Positions 7,752-15,044 of a stretch of DNA of 16,890 bases are shown here, one piece after another; positions within the stretch are counted from its first letter, which is position 1, and each line of letters starts with the position of its first letter. Below the pieces are notes generated by a model. That model had not been told where the DNA came from. It made no database searches and worked only from the letters and a program-made list of their open reading frames with translations. Source of the stretch: UBA8518 sp041659585 (lineage in GTDB: Bacteria; Patescibacteriota; Minisyncoccia; Moranbacterales; UBA2206); the NCBI GenBank assembly GCA_041659585.1, contig JBAZXY010000016.1, positions 1 through 16,890 of the forward strand, given 5' to 3'. The position numbers were made by a program, and so were the translations under genes.

Positions 7752-8696
7752 TTAAAATTTCCAGATCAATTTCGCGGCTTTGATTGGGTCATAGGCGACT
7801 GTAGTGCAGATAGCAAATGAATAATCCCTGTAATCTTTTTGATTGACTAGAAACACATCATATTTGCACATATTTGAAAAGCCTGATATGCCACCACCAA
7901 ATATCAAGGGAATGGAAGTGGTGGGAATGACGGTTGTTTTTGCATAATCAAACGCAGCATCTGCGATTATCTTCCCTGAATATCCACCCTTGGTTTTTTC
8001 TCCAAGAGGAGATTTTGCATAGGGAGATATCCCTAATTTTACAGCGAAGTCAAAAGGAATAGTATTCATGGCGTGGATAATATCCACACCTGCTTTTTCA
8101 AGTTGACTATAAAAGTCTTCCTGATAAACTATACTTCCTTTAACTATCAGGATAAGATTCGGATATTCTCGCTTGATTGCTTGGCAGAGATGCAGGATGC
8201 TAACTTGATTGTTCAATATATCCTCTCCTGAATTTGGACAGGATGGATTTGACTCCAGCGCCCAAAAATGCTTTCCCAAGATTTTTTTGTAAATGCGCAG
8301 AGCTTCAAGTGTTTCTTTGAGGCCAATCGCATAACCCTTAGAAAAATCAGTAAAGAAACTTGGAATTACATTGAATCCAAGTATCAATGCGATTCGAATC
8401 ATAATTGCACAGATTAAAATTCCAGGATTGGTTAGGCCAAATGAATTCAGAATACTTTTTTTTCCCGGGATTCTATGCACAAATCTCCAAGTCCATGGAT
8501 TCCACCAAATGAAATTTCCATGGCGCCGATAACGGGTTGCTGACTTGGCAATAATGGTTGTATTTTTTATCCAGACCGTGAGCATGAAAACCCAAAAATT
8601 AGGATAAAAAAAATAGGGGAACATGCCGAATCCGCCATGGCCCAGGATAGTGGAAATAGTTATGTGCGAGATTTTTCCATAAGGTGTTTTGATCAT
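7752..8696 (-). CDS. pyrD: Dihydroorotate dehydrogenase, class 1-like
   Basis: This FMN enzyme oxidises dihydroorotate to orotate in pyrimidine synthesis. From the chosen ATG the protein has 314 residues. Family landmarks are NSFGLTNPG (84-92), NPSCPNSG (150-157), Lys186 in IVKGS, Asn211-Thr212, the SGK at 240-242 and the phosphate-binding GGGI (267-270). Cys153 is the expected catalytic base; this marks class 1, since class 2 has Ser there. The 8696 start is preferred over an in-frame ATG at 8756 because AGGAG lies 8 bases before it, directly after the pyrC stop, while the upstream ATG would overlap pyrC by 46 bases with no SD. No PyrK-type electron-transfer subunit is nearby, so the electron acceptor is unknown. 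The N-terminal region is unusually rich in aromatic and hydrophobic residues (about 20-75). Confidence 0.88.
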   Translation of the reverse strand: MIKTPYGKISHITISTILGHGGFGMFPYFFYPNFWVFMLTVWIKNTTIIAKSATRYRRHGNFIWWNPWTWRFVHRIPGKKSILNSFGLTNPGILICAIMIRIALILGFNVIPSFFTDFSKGYAIGLKETLEALRIYKKILGKHFWALESNPSCPNSGEDILNNQVSILHLCQAIKREYPNLILIVKGSIVYQEDFYSQLEKAGVDIIHAMNTIPFDFAVKLGISPYAKSPLGEKTKGGYSGKIIADAAFDYAKTTVIPTTSIPLIFGGGISGFSNMCKYDVFLVNQKDYRDYSFAICTTVAYDPIKAAKLIWKF

Positions 8697-8710
8697 TTTT
8701 TGTTCTCCTG

Positions 8711-9805
8711 TCAGTTGATATTTGAATAGGGAAATAATAACTTTGATCCATTCCATGGATTGGTAACATCGCCATTGTTGTAGGTCAAAGCATCAATTCT
8801 TTCAATGAGATGGTACAACTTGAGTTTTTTGGAAGTTTTGATGCCAAAAATTTCTCCAGCGTTCCAAGAAAGCAATTCAGCTACTCTTTGGTCAGAAATG
8901 CTATATTGTTTGGCTAAAGTACAAATCACTGCAACCATTTCTTGGTTGGATGGCAAACCGCCAAATTTTTTCTCAATCTTTTCCCAGGTGGTATGCGGGG
9001 CATTATCCGAGCCGATAATTATCAAGAGATTGTCTGATAGTAAGAGACTAATGAGAAATTCCCGATCTTCGCTTGAGCGCAGATTATTGAAACACTTGTA
9101 GAAAACCGGATCAAGATTTGGATTCCAGTTAGCGCCGTCAGCGTCAAACCACAGATAATGCGGACATAGTTCAATGATAATTTGCATGCCTCTTTGCTGA
9201 GCCTTTAAAATAGTCTCAGCACTTTCTCGACAGGAAACATGACAAATGACAACTTTGGCTCCAGGTACTTCTGATGCGAGGGAAATCATATCCACCACAT
9301 CAATCACTTCTGCCTTGATCGTATGACCTTCGCGAGCGATGACTTCCGGATTATCGCAGTGGCGTGCATAAACCTTGTTATATTTAGTAACAAGACGCAG
9401 ACCTGCCAATCGAGTTTCCTGCTTGGAGACTCCAATTGTTCCAGTGGTAACGGTTTTGCCATCAGCACTTAGCGGATAATCCTTAAGCCCGATCACTTCC
9501 GGATATCTGAGTGCTATTGCACACTCAGCTAGGTTGTAATCAGTGATGCCGAAGTATACATATTGGGGATAGTCGATGCCTAACACTTTTTTAGCCCATC
9601 GGATTAAGCTAATATATTTATCAAGCGCCTCGATGGTTATCAATGGCTCATCAGTGTTGGGCATAAAAATTGAGATTACAACCAGCATTTTGATTGCTTC
9701 AGACATCGTCTGCTGGACAGTTGTTTTGTGGGCTTGTTTAAGGCCTCGTCCGTGACAATGGGTGTCAATGATTATTTCTGGCAGTTTTATTGTTTTTTCG
9801 GGCAT
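8711..9805 (-). CDS. pyrC: Dihydroorotase
   Basis: Dihydroorotase closes carbamoyl-aspartate to dihydroorotate, the step just before PyrD. The 364-residue amidohydrolase shows the metal-site residues: His16 and His18 with Arg20 in DTHCHGRG, Lys108 in GLKDYP (the carbamylated-Lys position), His149 in RHCDNPE, His189 in ICHVS and Asp267 in GSDNAPH. ECPHYL-like sequence (ELCPHYLWF) also supports the call. The ATG at 9805 has an AAGGAGG SD at 9810-9816. An upstream in-frame ATG at 9907 lacks an SD and lies before the predicted transcription start. The gene ends in TGA, the only TGA stop in the window, and this stop is immediately followed by the pyrD SD, implying coupled translation. A broader amidohydrolase role is possible, but pairing with pyrD supports dihydroorotase. 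Confidence 0.87.
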   Translation of the reverse strand: MPEKTIKLPEIIIDTHCHGRGLKQAHKTTVQQTMSEAIKMLVVISIFMPNTDEPLITIEALDKYISLIRWAKKVLGIDYPQYVYFGITDYNLAECAIALRYPEVIGLKDYPLSADGKTVTTGTIGVSKQETRLAGLRLVTKYNKVYARHCDNPEVIAREGHTIKAEVIDVVDMISLASEVPGAKVVICHVSCRESAETILKAQQRGMQIIIELCPHYLWFDADGANWNPNLDPVFYKCFNNLRSSEDREFLISLLLSDNLLIIIGSDNAPHTTWEKIEKKFGGLPSNQEMVAVICTLAKQYSISDQRVAELLSWNAGEIFGIKTSKKLKLYHLIERIDALTYNNGDVTNPWNGSKLLFPYSNIN

Positions 9806-9873
9806 GATTCCTCCTTGGTGGAATGCTGGATATTGGTAAAAACGGGTTATTTTATTGTTAAGAGTACTATGTA

Positions 9874-9903
9874 GTTGTAGCAAGTTTGGGCGGTTATTGT
9901 CAA
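9874..9903 (-). promoter_or_regulatory. Candidate promoter for pyrC-pyrD
   Basis: Read on the minus strand, TTGACA (9898-9903) is followed after 18 bases by TACAAC (9874-9879). The -35 is a perfect consensus and the -10 matches 4 of 6. Transcription would start near 9867, giving a leader of about 60 bases before the pyrC SD. This placement also supports the 9805 start of pyrC. Confidence 0.5.
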
Positions 9904-9960
9904 ACAAAAAATAGCTTTGCAGCCTGATGGATATTAGTGTAAAATATAATTATGAATCCC

Positions 9961-10069
9961 GTACTAACTTTCCAAATTGTGTGGGTTTTCTATAGTTGTG
10001 CATGAAGTTAATTAGTTTTAGTTTTTCCGGTATAATCTCAAAATATAGATTATATTGGAAAGTTAGTGC
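9961..10069. repeat. Overlapping inverted repeats upstream of the RNase H gene
   Basis: An outer pair, 9961-9975 (GTACTAACTTTCCAA) and 10055-10069, matches at 14 of 15 positions. An inner pair, 10025-10038 and 10047-10060, matches at 12 of 14 with an 8-base centre. The right arms share TTGGAA (10055-10060), so in RNA the two hairpins could not form together. The inner dyad places TATAAT on both strands (10031-10036 plus, 10049-10054 minus). It may be an operator, a riboregulator or the remnant of a small element. Confidence 0.6.
10008..10036 (+). promoter_or_regulatory. Candidate promoter for the RNase H gene
   Basis: TATAAT at 10031-10036 is a perfect -10. Seventeen bases upstream lies TTAATT (about 10008-10013), a weak -35. 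Transcription would start near 10043, about 30 bases before the ATG at 10073. The -10 lies inside the left arm of the inner dyad, so a protein bound there would block it. Confidence 0.5.
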
Positions 10070-10072
10070 AGG

Positions 10073-10501
10073 ATGGATGAAAAAATTATCATGTTTACTG
10101 ATGGCGGGTCTCGCAACAATCCCGGTCCTTCGGCTGTGGGCGTGTATATCGAAACGCTGAATAAAAAATACGGGGAATATATCGGCATCAAAACCAATAA
10201 CGAAGCGGAATATATGGCGCTCATTTTCGGTTTGAAAAAACTGAAGCAGCTCTTGGGCAAGTCCGCTAAAACCTCCATCATCGAATGTCATTTGGACAGC
10301 GAACTAGTGGTGCGCCAACTCAATCATATCTACAAGCTCAAGGAAAAACACATCCAAGAATTTTTTATCGAAATCTGGAATTTGATGCTGGATTTCCGCA
10401 CAGTCACTTTCAATCATGTCCTGCGGGAAAAAAACAAGATCGCCGATGCCTTGGTGAACGAGGCTTTGGATCGGGAGGAAAAGCAGGGCAATTTGTTGTA
10501 A
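10073..10501 (+). CDS. Ribonuclease HI family protein
   Basis: RNase HI cleaves the RNA strand of RNA-DNA hybrids, for example R-loops and primers. The 142-residue protein has the full carboxylate set: Asp10 in FTDGGSRNNPGP, Glu46 in TNNEAEYMAL, Asp75 in HLDSELVV and Asp125 in NKIADALVNEA. The short form without the E. coli basic handle, and with the NNEAEY motif, resembles the group that includes many archaeal and Gram-positive RNase H-like proteins. No SD precedes the ATG, unlike the neighbouring minus-strand genes. It sits alone between two minus-strand genes, with its own promoter and a strong terminator. Some members of this group act on tRNA or other substrates, so the exact substrate is open. 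Confidence 0.9.
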   Translation: MDEKIIMFTDGGSRNNPGPSAVGVYIETLNKKYGEYIGIKTNNEAEYMALIFGLKKLKQLLGKSAKTSIIECHLDSELVVRQLNHIYKLKEKHIQEFFIEIWNLMLDFRTVTFNHVLREKNKIADALVNEALDREEKQGNLL

Positions 10502-10575
10502 TTTTTACGATAGAAATTATAATTTTCCAATGCAAGCGCAGAAGCTTCAATGAGGCATTGTTGGAGGTGATGTAG

Positions 10576-10613
10576 AAAAAGCCGTTTCTAAATAATATTA
10601 GAAACGGCTTTTT
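10576..10613. terminator. Strong bidirectional intrinsic terminator
   Basis: AAAAAGCCGTTTCTA (10576-10590) pairs perfectly with TAGAAACGGCTTTTT (10599-10613). The GC-containing stem is followed by a T-run on the plus strand and preceded by an A-run, which becomes a U-tract on the minus strand. It separates the RNase H gene from the convergent 112-residue gene and should serve both. Confidence 0.9.
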
Positions 10614-10621
10614 TGTTATCG

Positions 10622-10960
10622 TTAAATGACAAAGGAATCACCAGGTGTGCAATACCTTGTTTTGTAATGATCAAGCATTACTGAGAGGAGTTCATCCATT
10701 TCATTCTCAGTTGTAGCGAGATTGTATACACCTTTGATGTATGTGATTCCATTTTGCCCGCTTGGCTCTAGGATCGTAATCAGGAAAGGCCTGTCTTCTT
10801 TCATTGCCACAAACATGAATCCATGTTCGATAATGTTTTGAACATCTGCAGTTGTTTGTTCTGCAGACTTGTATTCGAGCCTTTGTGTGATTTGAGAAAC
10901 TTTTTGAGCAATCTCTCTTCTTTGGATGGTGGCAAGCCGATTAGCATTTACGATTTCCAT
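10622..10960 (-). CDS. Conserved-looking small protein of unknown function
   Basis: I do not recognise this 112-residue protein. The first 40-45 residues are polar and probably helical, with no signal peptide or membrane segment. The middle alternates hydrophobic residues as in beta strands (FMFVAMKEDRPFLITILEP, then ITYIKGVYNL). A helical stretch (EMDELLSVMLDHYKTRY) and a short tail follow. There are no repeated cysteines or obvious catalytic motif. It is likely a real gene: AAGGAG lies 7 bases before the ATG at 10960, it ends exactly beside a strong terminator, and it does not overlap other genes. It is divergent from the ACT-domain gene, sharing an intergenic region with repeated AATGTAA motifs. 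A small alpha/beta soluble fold is an inference only. Confidence 0.75.
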   Translation of the reverse strand: MEIVNANRLATIQRREIAQKVSQITQRLEYKSAEQTTADVQNIIEHGFMFVAMKEDRPFLITILEPSGQNGITYIKGVYNLATTENEMDELLSVMLDHYKTRYCTPGDSFVI

Positions 10961-11025
10961 AATAATCTCCTTGAAGTGTTGGATGGGAATGCATTTAATA
11001 AAGAACGGTATGTTATGAATTAACT

Positions 11026-11100
11026 TTACATTTTACGGTTTAGAATGTAAAATAATAATAAAATAGTACCTAAATTAATATAATTTTGTTATAAATGTAA
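11026..11100. promoter_or_regulatory. AATGTAA motif cluster in divergent promoter region
   Basis: TTACATT (11026-11032) and AATGTAA (11044-11050) form a 7-bp inverted repeat with an 11-base centre. A third AATGTAA lies at 11094-11100, just before the ACT-domain gene. A TATAAT at 11079-11084 could be its -10, though no good -35 is visible. The arrangement could be an operator controlling both divergent genes. The sequence is very AT-rich, so chance occurrence is possible. Confidence 0.4.
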
Positions 11101-11104
11101 CAGT

Positions 11105-11761
11105 ATGAAAAAAATTAGCCAGTCATTAAGCGAAATAGTGGAAAATAATCCCTTTTTGCAATTCGGGTTGTACCATCGATTACTGAACTTATCTCAGTTA
11201 GCCCAATTTATTCGACCTTTAATTGAAGTCAGGACCAAAAAAAGTCTGCAGAGCGACAGTTCTTTGATTATGGCTCTTTCGCGCTTGCAGAAGGAAAAGA
11301 ATCATGCAATTCCAGTGATTTCCAAATTTAGCATTGAAAACGTAACTGTCCACTCACATTTATGCACGATAACTTATATGCGCGACCAACGTTTTCTGGA
11401 GCACCTGGGCAATCTCTATCAACTTATTCAAAAAAACAATGGTTACATATCCTTGAGCCAGGGTATGAATGAGGTGACTATTATTGTGGATGCAGAATCA
11501 GCTAGATTGGTGCGTAAGACAATTAAGGAATCTCCTAAGAATAGCGTGGATGATTTGGCAGCACTAGGCATTAAATATGATCAGAAATATTTTAATGCTC
11601 CAGGAATGTTGTATTACTTGATGCAGCAAATTTTTCTGCAAGGAATAAATATTTTGGAAATATCCTCTACTTTTACGGAGATAATTATCTATGTGAAACA
11701 AAAGGATATAAAATTATTATTTGATACGATTTATGATCGTTTTGGAAAAAATGATGCGTAA
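11105..11761 (+). CDS. Double ACT-domain protein of unknown role
   Basis: The 218-residue protein has a helical N-terminal region (about 1-65, NNPFLQFGLYHRLLNLSQLAQFI) and two domains resembling the paired ACT domains of aspartate kinase. The first spans about 75-142 and includes GMNEVTIIVDAESARLVRKTI. The second spans about 155-215 and includes SSTFTEIIIYVKQKDIKLLFDTIY. In aspartokinases such SxxxTEIxxxV segments bind amino acids, but no kinase domain is present and none is encoded next to it. It may be a ligand-binding regulator; the N-terminal helices could hold a DNA- or protein-binding element, which is inference. It has no SD and lies divergent from the 112-residue gene. The following transporter operon has its own promoter. 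Confidence 0.75.
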   Translation: MKKISQSLSEIVENNPFLQFGLYHRLLNLSQLAQFIRPLIEVRTKKSLQSDSSLIMALSRLQKEKNHAIPVISKFSIENVTVHSHLCTITYMRDQRFLEHLGNLYQLIQKNNGYISLSQGMNEVTIIVDAESARLVRKTIKESPKNSVDDLAALGIKYDQKYFNAPGMLYYLMQQIFLQGINILEISSTFTEIIIYVKQKDIKLLFDTIYDRFGKNDA

Positions 11762-11812
11762 GGTTTTTTAACGAATTTTAGTGTTGAATAATCTTGACGG
11801 GTGGATTTTGCT

Positions 11813-11841
11813 TTGACTCCATAAGGGAAATGGCGTAAAAT
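11813..11841 (+). promoter_or_regulatory. Promoter of the export operon
   Basis: TTGACT (11813-11818) and TAAAAT (11836-11841) are separated by exactly 17 bases, each matching sigma-70-type consensus at 5 of 6. Transcription would start near 11848, about 70 bases before the adaptor gene. No operator dyad is obvious around it. Confidence 0.65.
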
Positions 11842-11918
11842 GAGGAGTAGGATACCTAAGGATATTTTTGGAAAATAATTAGGCTTCGGAATATAAATGA
11901 TAAATAAAAAAATACATT

Positions 11919-12932
11919 ATGTTTAAGCGTAAGACTTGGATTTGGATAATTGTCATTGCGGCTATAACTTTTGGCGGGTACAAATTATTGACTGGTAAAA
12001 AAGCGACTACTACCTATACTACGGAGGCAGTGACGCGGGGAAATCTAGCTCAATCTGTTTCTGTGACCGGCAAGGTTGTGTCCAATCAACAAGCAGATTT
12101 ATCCTTTGTATTAACTGGCAGCGTGGATAGTATTTTAGTGGATGTAGGAGATAAGGTGGTAAAGGGTCAACGCCTAGCCACTATTGATCGCAAAACATTT
12201 CCACAGCAACTGAATCAAGCACGAATGGATATTAAAATCCAAAAAGAAACCTTACGCAATATGGAGCGCAATAGAAATGAGGCTGTTTATTCCAAAAACC
12301 AACGTAATGCACAAGAAGTCGTGATTCAAAAGGCCGAGGAGGCCTACAGTGCAGTTTTACGGCAAATGCGAGACAATGCTCTATATGCGCCAGTAGCTGG
12401 GACTATTATCAAAAAAAATATTAACTTAGGCGAAGTGGTCATGGCTGGAGAAACAGCCTTTGTTATTGCTAAGCCGGAGGATTTATTATTGGAATCCAAT
12501 GTTCCAGAGGTGGACATCGTAGATATTAAAATAGGTCAAAAAGTGCTTATGACTTTCGATGCTTTGGCTGAGGATGAGGTTTTTTGGGCAACAGTGAGTG
12601 AAATTGATCCAGCGGCGACAGTTATTCAAGACGTGGTGTATTACCGCGTGAAAATGCAACTGGCTAGTCCTGATCAACGCTTGAAGATTGGTATGACATG
12701 TAATGATGATATTGTCACAGCTAATGCAGGTAATGTTTTAATGATTCCTCAGCGGGCAGTGAAAAAAGATGGCAGCAAAAAATATGTGGAAATCTTGAAA
12801 ACTGATGATAGCGGGGAATCAGTAGAGAGGGTGTATGTGGAAACTGGTATTTCCGGTGACAATGGCATGATAGAAGTGAAAAACAATCTGAAAGAAGGAG
12901 AAAAAGTCATTACTTTTACCAAGGTTAACTAG
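11919..12932 (+). CDS. HlyD/MacA-type membrane fusion (adaptor) protein
   Basis: This is the adaptor subunit of an ABC exporter. Residues 7-24 form one N-terminal membrane anchor with positive residues before it and no lipobox. The lipoyl half-motif GSVDSILVDVGDKVVKGQRLATID (67-90) is followed by a helical hairpin of only about 60 residues (92-152). The second lipoyl half LYAPVAGTIIKKNINLGEVV (155-174) and beta-barrel segments up to GMTCNDDI come next. The C-terminal domain includes VLMIPQRAV and LKEGEKVIT. The 337-residue length and short hairpin differ from the long coiled-coil MacA that reaches TolC, which fits a cell without a classical outer membrane. It heads an operon with an ATPase and two permeases. 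Substrate is unknown. Confidence 0.9.
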   Translation: MFKRKTWIWIIVIAAITFGGYKLLTGKKATTTYTTEAVTRGNLAQSVSVTGKVVSNQQADLSFVLTGSVDSILVDVGDKVVKGQRLATIDRKTFPQQLNQARMDIKIQKETLRNMERNRNEAVYSKNQRNAQEVVIQKAEEAYSAVLRQMRDNALYAPVAGTIIKKNINLGEVVMAGETAFVIAKPEDLLLESNVPEVDIVDIKIGQKVLMTFDALAEDEVFWATVSEIDPAATVIQDVVYYRVKMQLASPDQRLKIGMTCNDDIVTANAGNVLMIPQRAVKKDGSKKYVEILKTDDSGESVERVYVETGISGDNGMIEVKNNLKEGEKVITFTKVN

Positions 12933-12974
12933 GTACAAAAATTAAAAAATAGCATAGATTATAAAAACTGTTAT

Positions 12975-13703
12975 ATGGATACATCTAGTTTGATTAAAGT
13001 GGAGAATCTAGCCAAGACCTACGAAAATGAAGGTGTTTCCACGCCAGCCGTGAAAGGTGTGACATTTACCATTGAAAAAGGAGAGTTTGTTTCCATTATG
13101 GGTCCATCGGGTTCCGGCAAATCCACTATGATGCAAATGCTGGGTTTTTTAGATCGACCTACCAGTGGAAGTTATCTGTTAGAAGGAGAGAATATTAATG
13201 ATTTTTCGGATGATAGGTTGGCAGAGATTCGTAATAAGAAAGTGGGATTTGTCTTTCAAACGTTTAATCTCCTTCCTCGCACCACAGTTTTTGAAAATGT
13301 AGAATTACCGCTGCTTTATGATGATAAAAAAGCCAAAAGCAATTCCCAAAAAGTGCTGGCAGCCTTGCGGGACGTGGGAATGGAACATCGTCGGGACTAT
13401 TTTTCCAATCAACTTTCTGGAGGGGAGAGACAGCGCGTAGCCATTGCACGGGCGCTGGTGAACAATCCTAGTGTGATTTTTGCCGACGAGCCAACGGGCA
13501 ACTTGGATTCCAGGTCCGGCACGCAAGTGATGAAAATTCTGCAGGACTTGAATGATGCCGGCAACACCATCGTCCTGGTGACGCATGAAACTTTCACCGC
13601 CGAGCACGGCAAGAGAATTATCAGGATGAAAGATGGAGAAATTGTTTCTGATGAGGTAATTGCTCATCGGCGCTTTGCGGTGGAGGGGGAATTGTTGAAG
13701 TAG
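12975..13703 (+). CDS. MacB/LolD-type ABC transporter ATP-binding protein
   Basis: This is the ATPase of the export system. The 242-residue domain has a complete set of motifs: Walker A GPSGSGKS (43-50), Q-loop Gln95 in VFQTFNLLPR, signature LSGGERQRVAIARA (147-160), Walker B VIFADEPTGNLDS (167-179) and switch His204 in VTHE. The FNLLPRTTVFENVELPLLY segment is typical of the MacB/LolD/FtsE group that works with FtsX-like permeases by mechanotransmission. It starts 42 bases after the adaptor gene without an SD. It is a stand-alone subunit rather than fused to its permease as in E. coli MacB. A 52-bp fold-back repeat begins 9 bases after its stop. Confidence 0.95.
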   Translation: MDTSSLIKVENLAKTYENEGVSTPAVKGVTFTIEKGEFVSIMGPSGSGKSTMMQMLGFLDRPTSGSYLLEGENINDFSDDRLAEIRNKKVGFVFQTFNLLPRTTVFENVELPLLYDDKKAKSNSQKVLAALRDVGMEHRRDYFSNQLSGGERQRVAIARALVNNPSVIFADEPTGNLDSRSGTQVMKILQDLNDAGNTIVLVTHETFTAEHGKRIIRMKDGEIVSDEVIAHRRFAVEGELLK

Positions 13704-13712
13704 GGTTTATGA

Positions 13713-13764
13713 TAGACTTATCGCATAATAACCTACTACTGTAATTTATTAAGCGATAAATCTA
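13713..13764. repeat. MITE-like fold-back repeat, short copy inside operon
   Basis: Inverted ends 13714-13731 and 13746-13763 match at 16 of 18 positions around a 14-base centre, with TA at each edge. The first 34 bases (13714-13747) match 5145-5178 at 28 positions, and all six differences are C/T transitions. The interior of the longer copy is absent. It sits between the ATPase and permease genes of one operon, so the hairpin would be present in their mRNA and could affect expression of the permeases. Confidence 0.8.
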
Positions 13765-13778
13765 ATTTTTGAAAAACA

Positions 13779-15029
13779 ATGCGCATTACAGATCCGGTAA
13801 AAATTGCCTATCGAAATTTAGTGGCGAACAAGTTCCGCTCTTTTTTGACTATTCTAGGTATCATTATTGGTGTGGGTGCGGTAGTATTGATTATGGCTAT
13901 TGGCGGTTCGGCGCAAATGTTGATTCTCGATCAAGTGAAGGGAGTGGGTTCTAATTTGATTGGTGTTTTGCCAGGAGCTTCTGATGAGAAGGGTCCGCCG
14001 GCACAAGTCATGGGTATTGTCATCACCACTTTGACCTATGATGATTTTTTAGCGCTGATGGATGCGAAAAATGTGCCTCAGGCAGTGAGTGGCGCAGCTT
14101 ATGTACAAAGCACGCAAACTGTGACTTATCGCAATACGGACTCTTCTTATGGCATTATGGGTGTGACGCATGAATTACTGGATGTACAGGATATAGAAAT
14201 GGCCGAAGGCCGATTTTTTATAGCAGAAGATGATATGGGCATGACACGCATTGCGGTTTTGGGATCTAAGGCTAAGGAGGATATCTTTGGGTCGGAAGAG
14301 GCCATTGGTCGGCGCATAAAAATAAAAAATGAAACTTTTACCGTGGTGGGTGTGACAAAAGAAAAAGGTAGTTCTGGTTTTGGAGTGGCTAGTATGGATG
14401 ATACTATTTTTATTCCCTTGAAAACAGCGCAAAAAATACTTCTCGGCATTAATCATTTATCCTATGTGCGATTGAAAATAGGTGATGCTAAGGAAGTTGA
14501 TGCTGCTAAAGAAGATATTGCTCGCACGATGCGCATTCAGCATAATATTGATAATCTGAAAGACGATGATTTTTCAGTGCGCGACACCGCTTCAGCACTA
14601 GGCATGATCAGCAATATTACGGATATTCTAAAATATTTTCTTCTGGCCGTGGGTTCAATTTCTCTCCTGGTGGGTGGGGTGGGAATTATGAATATCATGC
14701 TCATTTCCGTCAATCAACGTATTCGCGAAGTAGGATTGCGCAAGGCGGTAGGGGCAAAGAATAATATCATTATGGTGCAGTTTTTGATGGAATCAGCCAC
14801 TATTACTCTGGTAGGAGGATTGATTGGGATTGTCTCCGGCGTGCTATTGGCTTATGTGATATCCGTAGTGGTGACTAATTTTTTTGGTTATGATTGGCAA
14901 TTTATTATTTCTTGGCAGTCAGTGGTTATCGCAGTCACGGTTTCGATTTTAATCGGTTTGATTTTTGGTCTCTATCCTGCTCGCAAAGCTTCGCGTGTTT
15001 CACCTATGGAGGCTTTGCGCTATGAATAA
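13779..15029 (+). CDS. FtsX/MacB-type ABC transporter permease, first copy
   Basis: This is a membrane subunit of the export system, 416 residues. It follows the MacB core plan. One transmembrane helix lies near residues 19-41 (FRSFLTILGIIIGVGAVVLIMAIGG). A large extracytoplasmic domain runs to about residue 285. Three helices follow: YFLLAVGSISLLVGGVGIMNIM, the LVGGLIGIVSGVLLAYVISVVV region, and VVIAVTVSILIGLIFGLYPA. The conserved coupling segment INQR-type VNQRIREVGLRKAVGA and the final PARKASRVSPMEALRYE are intact. The next gene, 15 bases downstream, encodes a second permease of exactly the same length, so the transporter is probably a heterodimer. No SD is visible; the ATG lies 14 bases after the short fold-back repeat. 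Confidence 0.93.
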   Translation: MRITDPVKIAYRNLVANKFRSFLTILGIIIGVGAVVLIMAIGGSAQMLILDQVKGVGSNLIGVLPGASDEKGPPAQVMGIVITTLTYDDFLALMDAKNVPQAVSGAAYVQSTQTVTYRNTDSSYGIMGVTHELLDVQDIEMAEGRFFIAEDDMGMTRIAVLGSKAKEDIFGSEEAIGRRIKIKNETFTVVGVTKEKGSSGFGVASMDDTIFIPLKTAQKILLGINHLSYVRLKIGDAKEVDAAKEDIARTMRIQHNIDNLKDDDFSVRDTASALGMISNITDILKYFLLAVGSISLLVGGVGIMNIMLISVNQRIREVGLRKAVGAKNNIIMVQFLMESATITLVGGLIGIVSGVLLAYVISVVVTNFFGYDWQFIISWQSVVIAVTVSILIGLIFGLYPARKASRVSPMEALRYE

Positions 15030-15044
15030 ATTGATAAATGAATT

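Noticed and set aside
8697..8756. Twenty-residue upstream extension of pyrD
   Set aside because: It would overlap pyrC and has no SD, while the ATG at 8696 has AGGAG at correct spacing and begins where family similarity begins.
9806..9907. Thirty-four-residue upstream extension of pyrC
   Set aside because: The ATG at 9805 has a near-perfect SD, and the likely promoter lies inside the proposed extension.
9951..10004. Short 17-codon frame upstream of RNase H as a leader peptide
   Set aside because: It has no SD, no codon pattern suggesting attenuation, and the likely promoter for RNase H lies after it.
10285..10575. Plus-strand 96-codon frame overlapping the RNase H gene
   Set aside because: It starts within RNase H in another frame, and its tail lies in spacer; RNase H motifs fix the true frame.
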